Source: Coccinella septempunctata (taxonomy: Eukaryota; Arthropoda; Insecta; Coleoptera; Coccinellidae). Taken from it: a stretch of DNA of 64,000 nt. The notes below the pieces were generated by a model. The model did not search any database. It was not told where the DNA came from and was given only the letters and a program-made list of their open reading frames with translations. Positions 51,977 through 62,885 of the stretch are shown here, piece after piece. The DNA is taken from the NCBI RefSeq assembly GCF_907165205.1, contig NC_058195.1, positions 31,144,936-31,208,935 on the forward strand, given 5' to 3'. The position numbers were made by a program, and so were the translations under genes. How positions within the stretch are numbered: the first letter of the stretch is position 1; the number at the start of each line of letters is the position of its first letter.

Positions 51977-52985
51977 AAAACTCAATTTTTCTAGAAAAAT
52001 ATCAGTATGCGCTTTTAACTGAAGAAATAGATATTGTAATATCTATAATCAAATATAGAATAACAACATTTGAAATCGAAAATTAGTCAGATTTCCAAAT
52101 TGTGCGCAAGAGGGCGGTCCCAACCGCAGGTAGAAGCATGATGCCATTGGTCAGAAACGACGAAATTAGGTAGAAATTGGGAGAAACGGTAGCGTGCTAT
52201 ATAACCTAGCAGTCATTTTTCGGTCTCAGAGTTGAGTTAACCTGAATGGTGTTAAGATTGTTTAGACTGTTTGAATACTCGCAAGTTTTCGAATATTATA
52301 AACGAACTCTAAGGTGATATTACAGTGTTGTGATTGATGATTGATGAATTTTCAAGTTATGGATGTAAGTTATTCTTTTTTTTATCTCTAGTCAGTTGGT
52401 TGCTATTTAATAATTTGTTTGTTGTTCAGATTTTCTGTTTCAAACAGGTATGTGTTATTTTTTTATTTGAAAATGATCATGTACCTATATGGTAGTATCT
52501 CTAGAAGTTCAAAGATATTTTCAGCACTTTGAATATAACATTATATCAACTTCAATATCTGAAATGAAATTAATATTAATTTTATTTCCAGAATATGCAG
52601 TTTTTAGATATAACAGGGTTGGAAGTGGACGAGATTCGTCACATAAATTCTTGTCTGTCCGATACCCCTAAAAGAATCTCCTTGCCTTGGACTCTCAAGA
52701 AGAAATCTCCCCAAAGTGAGTATTGTGATGTATTTTTCAATAATAATATCCTTGCAAATGTAGTCCAAGAAAGATTTGATGTAACTAGAAATTTAATAAT
52801 CAACTTATTTTCAGAAAAATTACACAGAAAACCAAATGCAGCAGTCGAATGTAAGAAGTCATCAGACGTTGATGAAGAAACACTGATCTCACACGACAAT
52901 GCTATATCTGTTGATACACCCACTTCTAAGACGGATCATTTCATTCCCACACAAGTTTCTACAACGGCTGACAAAGAAACAGATA
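51977..52985 (+). pseudogene. Inverted duplicate of the USP10 promoter and first three exons
   Basis: The plus strand repeats 58380-59370 (minus). It carries the TATA box at 52198-52204, exon 1 ATGGAT/gtaagt (52359-52364), exon 2 (52430-52447) and exon 3 from 52592. The exon 3 frame is open to 52990, where it runs two codons into a foldback transposon and stops (TTADKETDI). It encodes none of the catalytic domain. It differs from the parent at several residues (K for Q in TPKRISL, F for L in DVFFNN, N for D, S for P, H for Y), mostly amino-acid changes, as expected of a relaxed copy. It might still be transcribed from its own promoter. Confidence 0.85.
52198..52204 (+). promoter_or_regulatory. 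TATA box of duplicated USP10 promoter
   Basis: TATATAA, about 155 bp before the ATG at 52359. It has an exact counterpart at 59144-59150 on the minus strand. Confidence 0.55.
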
Positions 52986-54488
52986 TTTGATGTTTTATGA
53001 AAATGTTGAATTTTTTCACTTAAACTGCTTTCTCTCTTGCGGAAGCTACAATTAAATACTTTTCGAATCAGTTTTTTTTCCGTAAATTTTGTTGAATGAT
53101 TACCTCAATTCATGCAATGAAAAATACCACAAAATATTATACAGAGATTCTGAAAAAAAAAAATTTAAATTCATGTTCTGAAGGAAGTGTTTTTTTGTGC
53201 TGAATTCTATCTGACGTGGTATAAAAAAAAGACACTAGACCTTTTCTGCATATTACGTTGAAAAGTTGCCCATTTTGTGAGGATTCCGAAAAGGTAAAAT
53301 GCGGGTGATAACCTTCGTCACGAAAAAAGATATTTGAATGTTTATCGAGAATGGATCATTTCTGTGAAAAACTGATTTTGTCACCTTTTCCACAAATTCT
53401 TTCATTTTGCAGATTCTGCTGTAACATATTGAAAGATTCTCTTGAAAAATGTCAGTTAGTCCCTAAATTACTTATAAAATGAAATTATTCTGTTTTTTTC
53501 TTTAATTGCAATGATATAATAATAATAACGCACAGGACCTTCAACATCAACAAATCTATTGTGAAGAAACTTCATAAAAATATCAATAATAAAAATTCAG
53601 GATTCTTATGAGAGCAAATGCTCAAAATGACCACCCCCTTCGCTAATACATGCCCATCATCTATTGAGAAATACTTTTTTAAAACCATACAAACTTCTCC
53701 CCGCTATTTTGGCTGCTGAAATACGAATGCGGTGTGCTTCATCTCTTATAGGATTCGAATAAATTTCCTTTTTTCAAAAAACCCCAGTAAAAAATTCCAG
53801 AGGATTTAAGTCTGGTGAATCATTGAATCGCATCACATCATATCGATGTTCGAGAGTTCTTTAGGCAAAGAAAAAGAAATAATAAAACTCATTCAGTGAA
53901 TTAGCATCTTAATAACATTTTGTTGATTTGTTGATTGATTATTTTCAGCAGGAAGTGCAAAATTAAAGTATTTATGGAAAAGGTGAGAAAAGCAGTTTTT
54001 CATAGAAATGTTCCATTCTCGATAAACATTCAAATATCTTTTTTCGTGACGAAGGTTATCACCTCTATTTTACCTTTTCGGAATCCTCACAAAATAGGCA
54101 ACTTTTCAACGTAATATGCAGAAAAGGTCTAGTGTCTTTTTTTTATACCACGTCAGATAGAATTCAGCACAAAAAAACACTTCCTTCAGAACATGAATTT
54201 CAATTTTTTTTTCCAGAATCCCTGTATGATATTTCGTGGTATTTTTCATTGCATGAATTGGAGTAATCATTCAACAAAATTTACGGAAAAAAACTGATAC
54301 GAAAAGTATTTAATTGTAGCTTCCGCAAGAGAGAAAGCAGTTTAAGTGAAAAAATTCAACATTTTCATAAAACATCAAATATCTCGAAAACTGTGAGACT
54401 TTCATATGAACGATTTTTTCACATCAGGTAGAGTACATTCTGATCTACTTTCCGTTTTCGTTTGACGTGGTCTTTACGGGACACCCTG
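52985..54488. mobile_element. Foldback DNA transposon, left end truncated
   Basis: The left arm (52985 to about 53440) and right arm (about 53960-54488) are inverted copies of each other. The right end reads ...acaccctg followed by TA. The intact counterpart at 62886 starts TA/CAGGGTGTCCC and shows that about 100 bp are missing from the left end here, where it abuts USP10 sequence. The loop on the minus strand (about 53870-53590) keeps the decayed end of a DDE transposase, SPDLNPLEFF followed by GGHFEHLL, which points to a mariner/Tc1-type origin consistent with the TA target. Confidence 0.75.
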
Positions 54489-54610
54489 TATAAACCTTGC
54501 CCTTACAATAATAAACACAACAAATAAAGAATTGTCCGATTTGGTGCGATCGTTTGAACAATAAAGCATTTTGAAGTAAACCATAGATCCTCTTTTATTA
54601 ATATATAGAT
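54489..54610 (+). repeat. Dispersed repeat segment flanking the foldback element
   Basis: From taaaccttgccc to cctcttttattaatatataga this matches 62566-62690, the right half of a dispersed repeat. The foldback element had therefore inserted into a copy of that repeat, as it did at 62886. Confidence 0.65.
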
Positions 54611-54871
54611 TATCTTTTAGTCTATGTTTTTTTTTCATTCACTGCTAATTTAGGCTTTTTTCAATCGTTCATTCCGGGGAAATTCTGCTCAATAAAACTG
54701 AGGAAATATATTATAAAGTCTGTTTATTAAAATATAGTATATATTTACATAACATCATAAATATAATTATAATTTTTCAGATTTACAATACATTACTCAT
54801 AAAATAACAAAAAACAATTTTAGTCGATCCTTTTCGCTAATATGTACAAATTTATTATTCTATAGTTCAAT
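54611..54871. other. 3' flank of USP10
   Basis: AT-rich. The minus strand has AATAAA (54856-54851) about 16 nt after the USP10 stop codon, a likely polyadenylation signal. Nothing else is seen. Confidence 0.5.
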
Positions 54872-57800
54872 TTATACACCTTGAACTATATCACCTCTTT
54901 TATAAAATAAAAGATAAGGAACTCTGGCTCCATGCGGTTTCAAAACACTTTCCACTGACACTGACCTCACTTTTGCATCGTCAAACCTCAACCAAGTATG
55001 ATGTCCAGAATGGAACGCGTCCGCCACATAGTGTCCCTTGCTGGCCTCTTTACCTTCATGGTAAACGACAGCGAAAAGCTTGTACTGTTTCTCCGAAGAA
55101 CTGCTAGGTTTACCCGACAGGATCTTGGAATCAACCTGGAGGTCGATGGGGAACTCCACCTTCTTCATAATCTTCGTGCAACCGTTCCAATTGTAACGGA
55201 AACATTGCAGATGGAGGACAAGAACAGCCGGCAGTTTCTCGATTAGCACCTGCTGCCACGCTTCCACCTTTTGATTCGTCTTGGCCGAAGTTATTCCTTC
55301 AAGTTGATTCTTTATCTTCAGCTGTTCCAGGGCTTCCGTGATGGTTTTGGCCGTCCTGATGTTCAGCTGAAGAGTCAGGAACGGCTGTATGTTTTCTGTG
55401 TATTCATCTCCCGTTTTGTGGATCTTTGAGCACAAGAGTCCGCCGAATATGTCGCTGATTGGAGTTTTGTCGAATTGAACCTTTCTCGTGATGTTACGCT
55501 TGTTCTTTGGTCCCATTTGTTTCCAGTCTTCGGAGTCGTGATTCATTTCTATTTTGTTCTCAGTTTTGCAGGATTCGATTATCTGAAAGGACAAAAAAAA
55601 GTTGTGAGATACGACAAGCAATAATATTTTGAATGTAATAATGTGAACTTATGCCAAACACCACGTACATTCGAATAATAAAAGAAGAGAAGGAAATACT
55701 TGACTAAGTTTCACAATTTTAATTGAACTATTTGTTGCCATTAAGAAATATTGATCTTAAATTCTTCTTATTGGTACATATAACATCATTTTCATTTTCA
55801 AAATTCAATTCAGCATTCATTTAAACTGCAATTTAATTGTGAGGAGTTTTAAAAGACTATAGTTGAGTTCACTTTGGAGGTAGAGGAAGTTTGTATTTCT
55901 TAAATATTCAGATTAAAATAGTGAATGAATCGATGTCGATACAAGAGGATGTATTGATATCTAGTTAGCATAGACCAGTTCCATGCATAAAAAATTATTG
56001 CGTTACCATAGCAACGAACAAAATAACTCATCAGAAGTGTCAGTGTGAAGTCAAAAACGTAAACCAGAGTTACGCAATAAATCAAAAGAAAGAAGATGTC
56101 CACCGAAATTGTGAAAATCGAAAAATTTGAGTATCGAGCCATCGTCAAGTACGTGTATTTAAAATGGTTACGGGGTAAGCAGATTTACGAAGATATGCTT
56201 AATATCCTTGATGATCAATGTCCTCCGTATGCGACCGTGAAAAATTGGACTGCAAGCTTCAAAAGAGGTAAATTTTCCATTGAAGATGATGACCGATCGG
56301 GAAAGACAGTTTATGTGTGAGTCTCCGAGAATATCGATGCAGTTCATGACATGATTTTATCAGACCGTCGAATTAGGCTAAAACGGATATCTGAAGCACT
56401 GAATATTTCATGCGAACGCGTTCATCATATAGTTTACGTCAATTTGGACGTGAGAAAAATTGCTGCAAAATGGATCCCCAAATGTTTGAATGTTGACCTA
56501 AAGCGTGCGAGGGTAAAAGCATCGCGTTCGATCTGTGCTCGATTTGAAAACGATGTAGACTTCTTAAACCTAATTGTTACTATGAATGTTTAAAAGGTCG
56601 TAAATTTTGCCATGAAAAAAATCCGTGATCAAGAGTTTGAATTACTAGAACACCCCCTTTATTCACCAGATTTGGCTCCATCCGACTATCATCTCTTTCC
56701 TCAACAGAAAGAACGTTTAAAAGGTCGTAAATTTTCTTTCAACGAGGAGGTTATAAAAGCTGTGGAGTTCTGGTTTTGAGAGCAAGAAGAAACATCTTTT
56801 TGAAAGGTCTAGAGACGTTGCAGGTTCTTTGTAATAAATGCATATCCAATTAAGAGGAGAGTATGTTGATTAATAAAATATTTTGACATTGAAATTTTGT
56901 TTGGTTCTATAGTAGACTAAGAATTTTTCAATATATCCTCGTATGTACCAATAAGAAGAATTTAAGATGAATATTTTTCAATGGTGAAGATCTATTCTGC
57001 AGATTAAATCAACAACTGGTTTCTCTAATCTCTGTATAACTCCCAACCACTTCGTAGATTTCTATCATGTAAAAATTGTACATAAAGGTGATAAAGGTAA
57101 ACGTTTAGATGTTTGAAAAATCCTAGAAATAACCTCAGCCCAAAAACAAAGTATACCAATTGTAAACGATCAATTAAATTTCCGCCTATCTCCGATTTCA
57201 ACATGAGTTTAATGATATGAAACCGGAAACACGCGTATCAACAAATATCTTAATTAAAAATTGCGAAACCGAGTCAAGTGTTCTCGTTCATCATGTTTAA
57301 CCAAGAGTCATGCGATTAATCAATAATTTCGACTACTTACATTCATCATTTCGTCCTTCAGTCCGTTCAGCAGTAGACCCAAAAATTCCTCAGCGTCCTC
57401 TTGACGTCCCTCGACAAGAAACGAGTCGCTTCTGGTATCATTCAGGATGGTGTAGATCGAAGAGGCTTCGATCGAGTCGCCGCAGGAGTCGAAACTCCCC
57501 TGTTTCTTCTTGTTCCTTTTCGATATACGGTTTAGGTAGGAATCGGGCAGCTTCTCGAATTTATTGATGAATTTGCACCTGGAAGATTTCAAATTGATTT
57601 AGATGCTGTCAAAGCGAAGGATTGTTATAAAACTTACATGTTCTTTATGATGGGTGGTAGGCCGTGTCCATTCTCCGTCAAATTCTTCGAAAGTCCTATC
57701 AGCAGATTGCATAAAGGTGGGCAGGCCAGCAAGGCTTGTAAAATCGAATTGATGTAGCAATAATTGCTCCTATTGATTAAGCCTCTTGGTTGTAGATTAG

Positions 57801-58989
57801 CACTTTTTCCATCAATTTCGAAGTTCGATAGAAATTCTGGAAATAAAATGAAATGTTGAGTAACAAATATAGAAAAAGTTTATTGATATCACAACAAAAA
57901 TAATTGATTCTTCAACTCAAACAACTGACTATGTAAAACCTAAAACGTTTTTCTACTCAAAAAATTTAATCAAAGTCTCTTCAACAACTAACCTGCTAGT
58001 CTGTGAGTGGCTGGATCAATAGTTCTGCTTTTTTCAACAGTGTCCAACGATTTAAATTTCTCATCACTGCGTTCAGTCACTAACTCTCCATTTGTCGTGG
58101 GTTCCTCTTTCTTGAAGAGACTCGTCCATGATTTCTTCGCCCATACGTTTACAGGTTCATTAACATCTGATTTGACTCCATTTTTTTTCACATCACACGT
58201 CTGGACCTTCACAGGCTTATTCTTCATTTCTTCAGTCTTGTTCGAGGATGTTGCCACAATATTTTCAACTTTAACAGGCATCACTTCGGTATTACTTTCG
58301 ATCAGGTTCGATATTGGGGCACTCGGTGAATTGCGAAGTTCTTCCGCAATTTCATTGGAGGGAACTGTTTCTTTGTCAGCCGTTGTAGAAACTTGTGTGG
58401 GAATGAAATGATCCGTCTTAGGAGTGGGTGTATCAACAGATATAGCATTGTCGTATGAGATCAGTGTTTCTTCATCAACGTCTGATGGCTTCTTACATTC
58501 GACTGCTGCATTTGGTTTTCTGTGTAATTTTTCTGAAAATAAGTCGATTATTAAATTTCTAGTTACATCAAATCTTTCTTGGACTACATTTGCAAGGATA
58601 TTATTATTGAGAAATACATCACAATACTCACTTTGGGGAGATTTCTTCTTGAGAGTCCAAGGCAAGGAGATTCTTTGAGGGGTATCGGACAGACAAGAAT
58701 TTATGTGACGAATCTCGTCCACTTCCAACCCTGTTATATCTAAAAACTGCATATTCTGAAGATAAAATTAATATTAATGTCATTTCAGATATTGAAGTTG
58801 ATATAATGTTATATTCAAAGTGCTGAAAATATCTTTGAACTTCTAGAGATACTACCATATAGGTACATGATCATTTTCGAATAAAAAAATAACACATACC
58901 TGTTTGAAACAGAAAATCTGAACAACAAACAAATTATTGAATAGCAACCAACTGACTAGAGATTAAAAAAAAGAATTACTTACATCCAT
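54872..58989 (-). CDS. USP10: Ubiquitin-specific protease, USP10 family
   Basis: A cysteine deubiquitinase that removes ubiquitin from proteins. USP10 homologues are known for p53-related, endosomal and G3BP-linked roles. Six exons join in phase: 58989-58984, 58917-58900, 58755-57993, 57836-57638, 57578-57341 and 55582-54872. They total 1935 nt, 644 aa. Catalytic Cys289 lies in RSNYCYINSILQAL after LQPRGLIN. GRQEDAEEFLGLLLNGL follows in exon 5. The His box YHEGKEASKGHY (His592) and Asp609 in WLRFDDAK are in exon 6. The last exon matches USP10 through QPFLTLQLNI and LPAVLVLHLQCF. The N-terminal ~260 residues are low-complexity, and I see no FGDF motif of the kind that binds G3BP. Exon 3 contains an in-frame 99-nt segment with splice signals (58631-58533), so a 611-aa form is possible. 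A mariner sits in the last intron. Confidence 0.92.
55745..56979 (+). mobile_element. Degraded mariner element in USP10 intron
   Basis: Inverted terminal repeats of about 27 bp or more, centred on cttaaattcttcttattgg, lie at 55754-55780 and inverted at 56942-56968, with weaker matching outward. The element is about 1.2 kb, a normal mariner length, and contains a broken transposase. It is antisense to USP10. Confidence 0.85.
56096..56780 (+). pseudogene. Mariner transposase remnant
   Basis: Three pieces remain. 56096-56320 is the N-terminal helix-turn-helix (YLKWLRGKQIYEDM...TVKNWTASFKRGKFS). 56351-56593 continues in the same frame after a TGA (RLKRISEALNISCERVHHIV). 56600-56780 is the C-terminal part with EHPPYSPDLAPSDYHLFP. 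The middle catalytic part, with the first two aspartates, is deleted. It cannot encode an active enzyme. Confidence 0.88.
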
Positions 58990-59143
58990 AACTTGAAAAT
59001 TCATCAATCATCAATCACAACACTGTAATATCACCTTAAAGTTCGTTTATAATATTCGAAAACTTGCGAGTATTCAAACAGTCTAAACAATCTTAACACC
59101 ATTGAGGTTAACTCAACTGACTGACCGAAAAATGACTGCTAGG

Positions 59144-59150
59144 TTATATA
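59144..59150 (-). promoter_or_regulatory. TATA box of USP10
   Basis: TATATAA on the minus strand, about 155 bp upstream of the ATG at 58989. A possible initiator (gcagtcattt) lies about 20 bp downstream. It is conserved in the inverted duplicate. Confidence 0.55.
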
Positions 59151-60225
59151 GCACGCTACCGTTTCTACCTTTCTACCTAATTTCGTCGTTTCTGACCAAT
59201 GGCATCATGCTTCTACCTGGGGTTGGGACCGCCCCCTTGCGCACAATTTGGAAATCTGACTACTTTTCGATTTCAAATGTTGTTATTCTATATTTGATAA
59301 TAGATATTACAATATCTATTTCTTCAGTTAAAAGCGCATACTGATATTTTTCTAGAAAAATTGAGTTTTATTTCATCTAATTTTTGTATTTTCGTTTTCG
59401 TCACAAATCATTTTTATTATTTTATCGCGTAAAATTCAAAAATGGAACATACCGGAACTCTTCTAAGATGTAAGTTTCGTCGAAGAAAAGGAATCATTTC
59501 AATGAAATCTAATTCTTCAATATTTATCATATTCTTTTCTATTTGACTCAAACGGTATGCCCTAAACTTTTTTTGCCTGTTGGATTAGTGGATAGGTACT
59601 CTTAATTTTTTTGAAACAATTTAAGGCCTAAAATGAATAGTTGAATTGTGTGAAATTTGCAGTTTTCCATATTTTTTTAATTCTATACAGGGTAAGTCTT
59701 TAACTCGTACAATAATTTCATAAGTAGATTCTTGAGTTAAAAAAACGCTCTTTTCCCATATCATTTTTTTCGATTCGACCCTGATGAATAGATTTAGTAA
59801 TTTTGAATTTTCATATGGAGATAGGTGATCTAATAACTCAATTTGGGTTATTAGTTTACTGGTGACACATCTGTATATCTTCTAAGAAGAGTTGTAATCA
59901 GCCAAAGTACCCAATTTTTAAAAATTCACAGATACTTTTCAATTTTTCAACATCAAATTAATCGAAAACGTCGCATTATGAGAGAAAATATGAAGAACAC
60001 TTTCATATTACAAAACTTTCGTCAAACTTAGTTTCAAGCGTTTGATTCTTTTTTTTGGTATTTTTCATGGTACGTAATGTTTAAATTAAAAAAACTGGAA
60101 GACGGGGGGTGATATCTTGTGTTCGAAAAGATTAGGTAACTAATCTTAAATCCTCATACTTCTAAGTAGTAAAAACAATTGAATATCAAAACTTAAGACT
60201 TTAAAATAATAGGTAGGTATACAGG
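59151..60225. other. Upstream region of USP10 and non-coding spacer
   Basis: The first ~220 bp (to 59370) are the duplicated USP10 upstream region. Beyond that the sequence is AT-rich with no gene. Near 59693 tacagggtaagtctttaactcg resembles the end of a non-autonomous DNA element, but no partner end was found. Confidence 0.5.
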
Positions 60226-61213
60226 GTGTCCAAAAACTAGTGAATCAAACGTCATACCACGATAGAGTAGATCAAATATTGAATGGCACCAACATTAGTT
60301 GAGCGAAAATGTACCGTTTCTGAAATAAACCTAACCTAAAGTTGCTGATTTTCAATCACAAGGCCAATTTGTGGAAGGATAGCGTTTTTTTCCCATATTA
60401 TCACCCCTATAGAGGGGGTTTATCTTGAGTAATGAAAATCATGTAAAAAAAACAATTGTTTTAATTTAGATTTACTTAGGTTATTGATCAACTACTTGAA
60501 ATAATTTCAATAAGGGGAGATAAAACAATAAACTTAGTTCAGTTTAGTTTATTGACCAAAATTCCTCAAAAATTTACAATAAATGAAGGACCCAAAGGAG
60601 GCATAAATGCCATCTTAGTTCAATATAATTTAAAATCGATATCCTTCTTCATAAACTGGCCCTGTGATCAAGAAAAATATTTCGAAAATCGACAACTTTA
60701 GGTATTTTAATAAAATTCTGATTATTTTGGAAACGGTGCATTTTCGTTGAACTAATGTTGGTGTCATTCGATAATATTTGGTCTACTCTATCGTGGTGTG
60801 ACGTTTGATTCACTAGATAGATAGATATATAGATAACTTTATTTTCACATCACTGCAGCTCAACAAAGATACAAATGAAAAGAAAATACGTCACATTCAA
60901 AATTTGAACTAATCTAAAAACACAATATATAGGTAACAAACATATTCATCTCAATCTGTAACATGCTGAAAAAAATTCTTCAATGCTATATGGTTCTATT
61001 CTCAAAATTAAGGACAATATGGTTTTTTAAAAGACTACAAAATTTCTCTCTCTCCTGATATTCGTTGGAAGGCAGTTAAAAAACCTTATTGAGCAATAAA
61101 ATGCAGTTTTTTAGGTCATAGGTAATCTATGACTTGGATAGATTACAGAGTTTATTCTCCTAGTTTTGTTGTCGTTTCTATATTTAACGAATAGTTTTTG
61201 GACACCCTGTATA
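60226..61213. mobile_element. Non-autonomous CAGGGTGTCC element with foldback arms
   Basis: Ends acagggtgtccaaaaact (60222 onward) and agtttttggacaccctgt (to about 61214) are inverted repeats beside TA. The left ~130 bp (gtgaatcaaacgtcataccacgatagagtagatc) are repeated inverted at about 60720-60818. The element is split near its right end by a second insertion (about 60819-61189). It encodes no transposase. Confidence 0.75.
60819..61189 (-). mobile_element. 5'-truncated LINE tail inserted in the CAGGGTGTCC element
   Basis: On the minus strand the insert ends aaaataaagttatctatatatctatctat, that is AATAAA followed by a short ATCT-type tail, typical of the 3' end of an insect non-LTR retrotransposon. 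It interrupts the otherwise continuous end ...cactag/tagtttttgg of the host element. It is too short to assign a family. Confidence 0.5.
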
Positions 61214-61640
61214 TTATATCATGAAAAATGATTTTGAACAGTCAACTAATCTGAAGGATACGTAATTGAACAGTTTATTCAGGTACCTATATTACTCGTA
61301 AGCTTAACATCTTCATTATCGATTTCTCTGAAGGAACCCTTTTGCCCTTCATAAAATCAAACAATATTGTTCCATAACTCATTTCTTTTGAAAAGCATGT
61401 CTTTTCAGACTCAACGTTTTATTATTTTTCTGAATTCTATTTCTTATCGATATTCATAATTACACCACATCCCTTTTGAAAATGGTCATTCTCCGAAGGG
61501 TTTGTATCCCTTTACCGCCGTTAATCGGAACTATTACCTACCTACCCATTTTCTAAGAAATTTCAATGAACGGATTATACAGATAAAAGAGTCTTAATTC
61601 ATTTCCCAATATTTCGGTCAAGAAAGTTAATATGGGTGAA
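61214..61640. other. Non-coding spacer
   Basis: AT-rich sequence without a gene, RNA or repeat that I can support. Confidence 0.5.
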
Positions 61641-61860
61641 CTTAAACATTATTGAGGATAAATTCAGATGCATACCACCCGACGATATGAATATCGACAA
61701 GTGTTACGATCTGAATTGAGCTAGCCAATTTGCCATCGTCAAGGCCCCAAATGGAGTACGCTCCACCGAAGAAAAGCAGATGCTGACCATGGTTTCGACC
61801 TCATTTGGCCTCATCAGAGCAACACAGCATTTTTCCACGGTGGAGAACGAAAGTTTTAAA
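61641..61860 (-). repeat. Retroelement terminal-segment remnant around the hammerhead
   Basis: This block is more GC-rich than its surroundings (gaccatggtttcgacctcat, gtcaaggccccaaatgg). It contains the hammerhead core and looks like a fragment of a Penelope-like terminal segment or a small derived retroelement. No coding sequence accompanies it. Confidence 0.5.
61781..61821 (-). ncRNA. Hammerhead ribozyme (compact, Penelope-type)
   Basis: On the minus strand, in order: TGCT (stem I, 61821-61818); CTGATGA (61817-61811); stem II GGCC, loop AAATGA, GGTC; GAAA; CC, loop AT, GG closing a very short stem III; TC; then AGCA (stem I, 61784-61781). All invariant core bases are present, including G12-A13-A14 and the A15.1-U16.1 pair. 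Cleavage is expected after the C at 61785. A tiny stem III like this one is typical of hammerheads in Penelope-like elements. It is a self-cleaving RNA expected to trim retroelement transcripts. Activity is inferred from the fold. Confidence 0.8.
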
Positions 61861-62370
61861 TCAGCATTTCAGTATTTTGAAAATGGTTCATTTCTCTTCT
61901 TCCACATAAGATTCGGTGAAATCCTGAATTTTACTTCCATTTAATGTGTCTTGTTTCGTTCAAAACCTTCCCGAGAGAATATAAAAAAAAAGTTATACAG
62001 TCAATGTAGAGTAAACTTTCATTAAAATTGAGATTTTCAGAAAAAACAGTTTTTAACTCAAATATTTCGGGTCTTTTTCAATAATAAATCACAGGGAATG
62101 TTTTTCCAAAAAGTTTGTTGTCCATTTCTATTCAAGATATTCACTAAGATTCAATTCGAAGTCCTCCAACATATGAAACACAATGGATAATAGAAAAATA
62201 TTCATTATTCATGAGATAATAAAATTTTTTGTCACTATTCATTTTCTTGATGAGAGAGAAAACTCATGATAATTTTCTTGAGAAATATGCTATTTACAAT
62301 AGTTTTATTCCTTTTCCAGTTTTAAACTTTCGCAATTCTTGGTCATTAGAAGGCTAAGGAGTTTATTACA
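61861..62370. other. Non-coding spacer
   Basis: AT-rich. I see no gene or structured element here. Confidence 0.5.
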
Positions 62371-62372
62371 TA

Positions 62373-62885
62373 CTAGCTGACCCGGCAAACCTTGTTTTGC
62401 CATTTAAATTATTTCTAGGGTAGATAATAATAACTAACTCATCGTGATTGTGTGACAATGTGGCATACGAAAACCTATAAGTACTCTATGATTGCTCGAT
62501 TGGTCGTAAGAAAAAGGAATGCCTTTTTTTCTGTTCTGTACAATTTTTTTTCAGAATATTTAGTTATATAAACCTTGCCCTAACAATAATAAACACAACA
62601 AATAAAGAATTGTCCAATTTGGTGCGATCGTTTGAACAATAAAGCATTTTGAAGTAAATCATAGACCCTCTTTTATTATTATATATAGACTAGCTAACCC
62701 GGCAAACCTAGTTTTGCCATTTAAATTATTTCTAGGGTAGATAATAATAACTAACTCATCGTGATTGTGTGACAATGTGGCATATGAAAACCTATAAGTA
62801 CTCTATGATTGCTCGATTGGTCGTAAGAAAAAGGAATGCCTTTTTTTCTGTACTCTACAATTTTTTTTGGGAATAATTTGTTATA
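62373..62885. repeat. Tandemly duplicated dispersed repeat
   Basis: The repeat starts tagctgacccggcaaacc at 62374 and tagctaacccggcaaacc at 62691, about 318 bp apart. The first copy is complete through taaaccttgccc...ttattatatatagac. The second is interrupted at TA (62884-62885) by a foldback element. Repeats starting ctagctgacccggcaaac are, from memory, widespread in insect genomes; I cannot assign a class. Confidence 0.65.

Larger units (their letters stand above)
55583..57340 (-). other. Last intron of USP10
   Basis: The intron runs from donor AAT/GTAAGT (57340) to acceptor ctttcag (55583). Both flanking exons are in phase 0. Most of the intron is taken up by a degraded mariner at 55745-56979. 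Confidence 0.85.

Noticed and set aside
58007..58678. Plus-strand frames opposite USP10 exon 3
   Set aside because: Antisense shadows. The minus-strand exon structure with matching phases and USP10 motifs explains the region.
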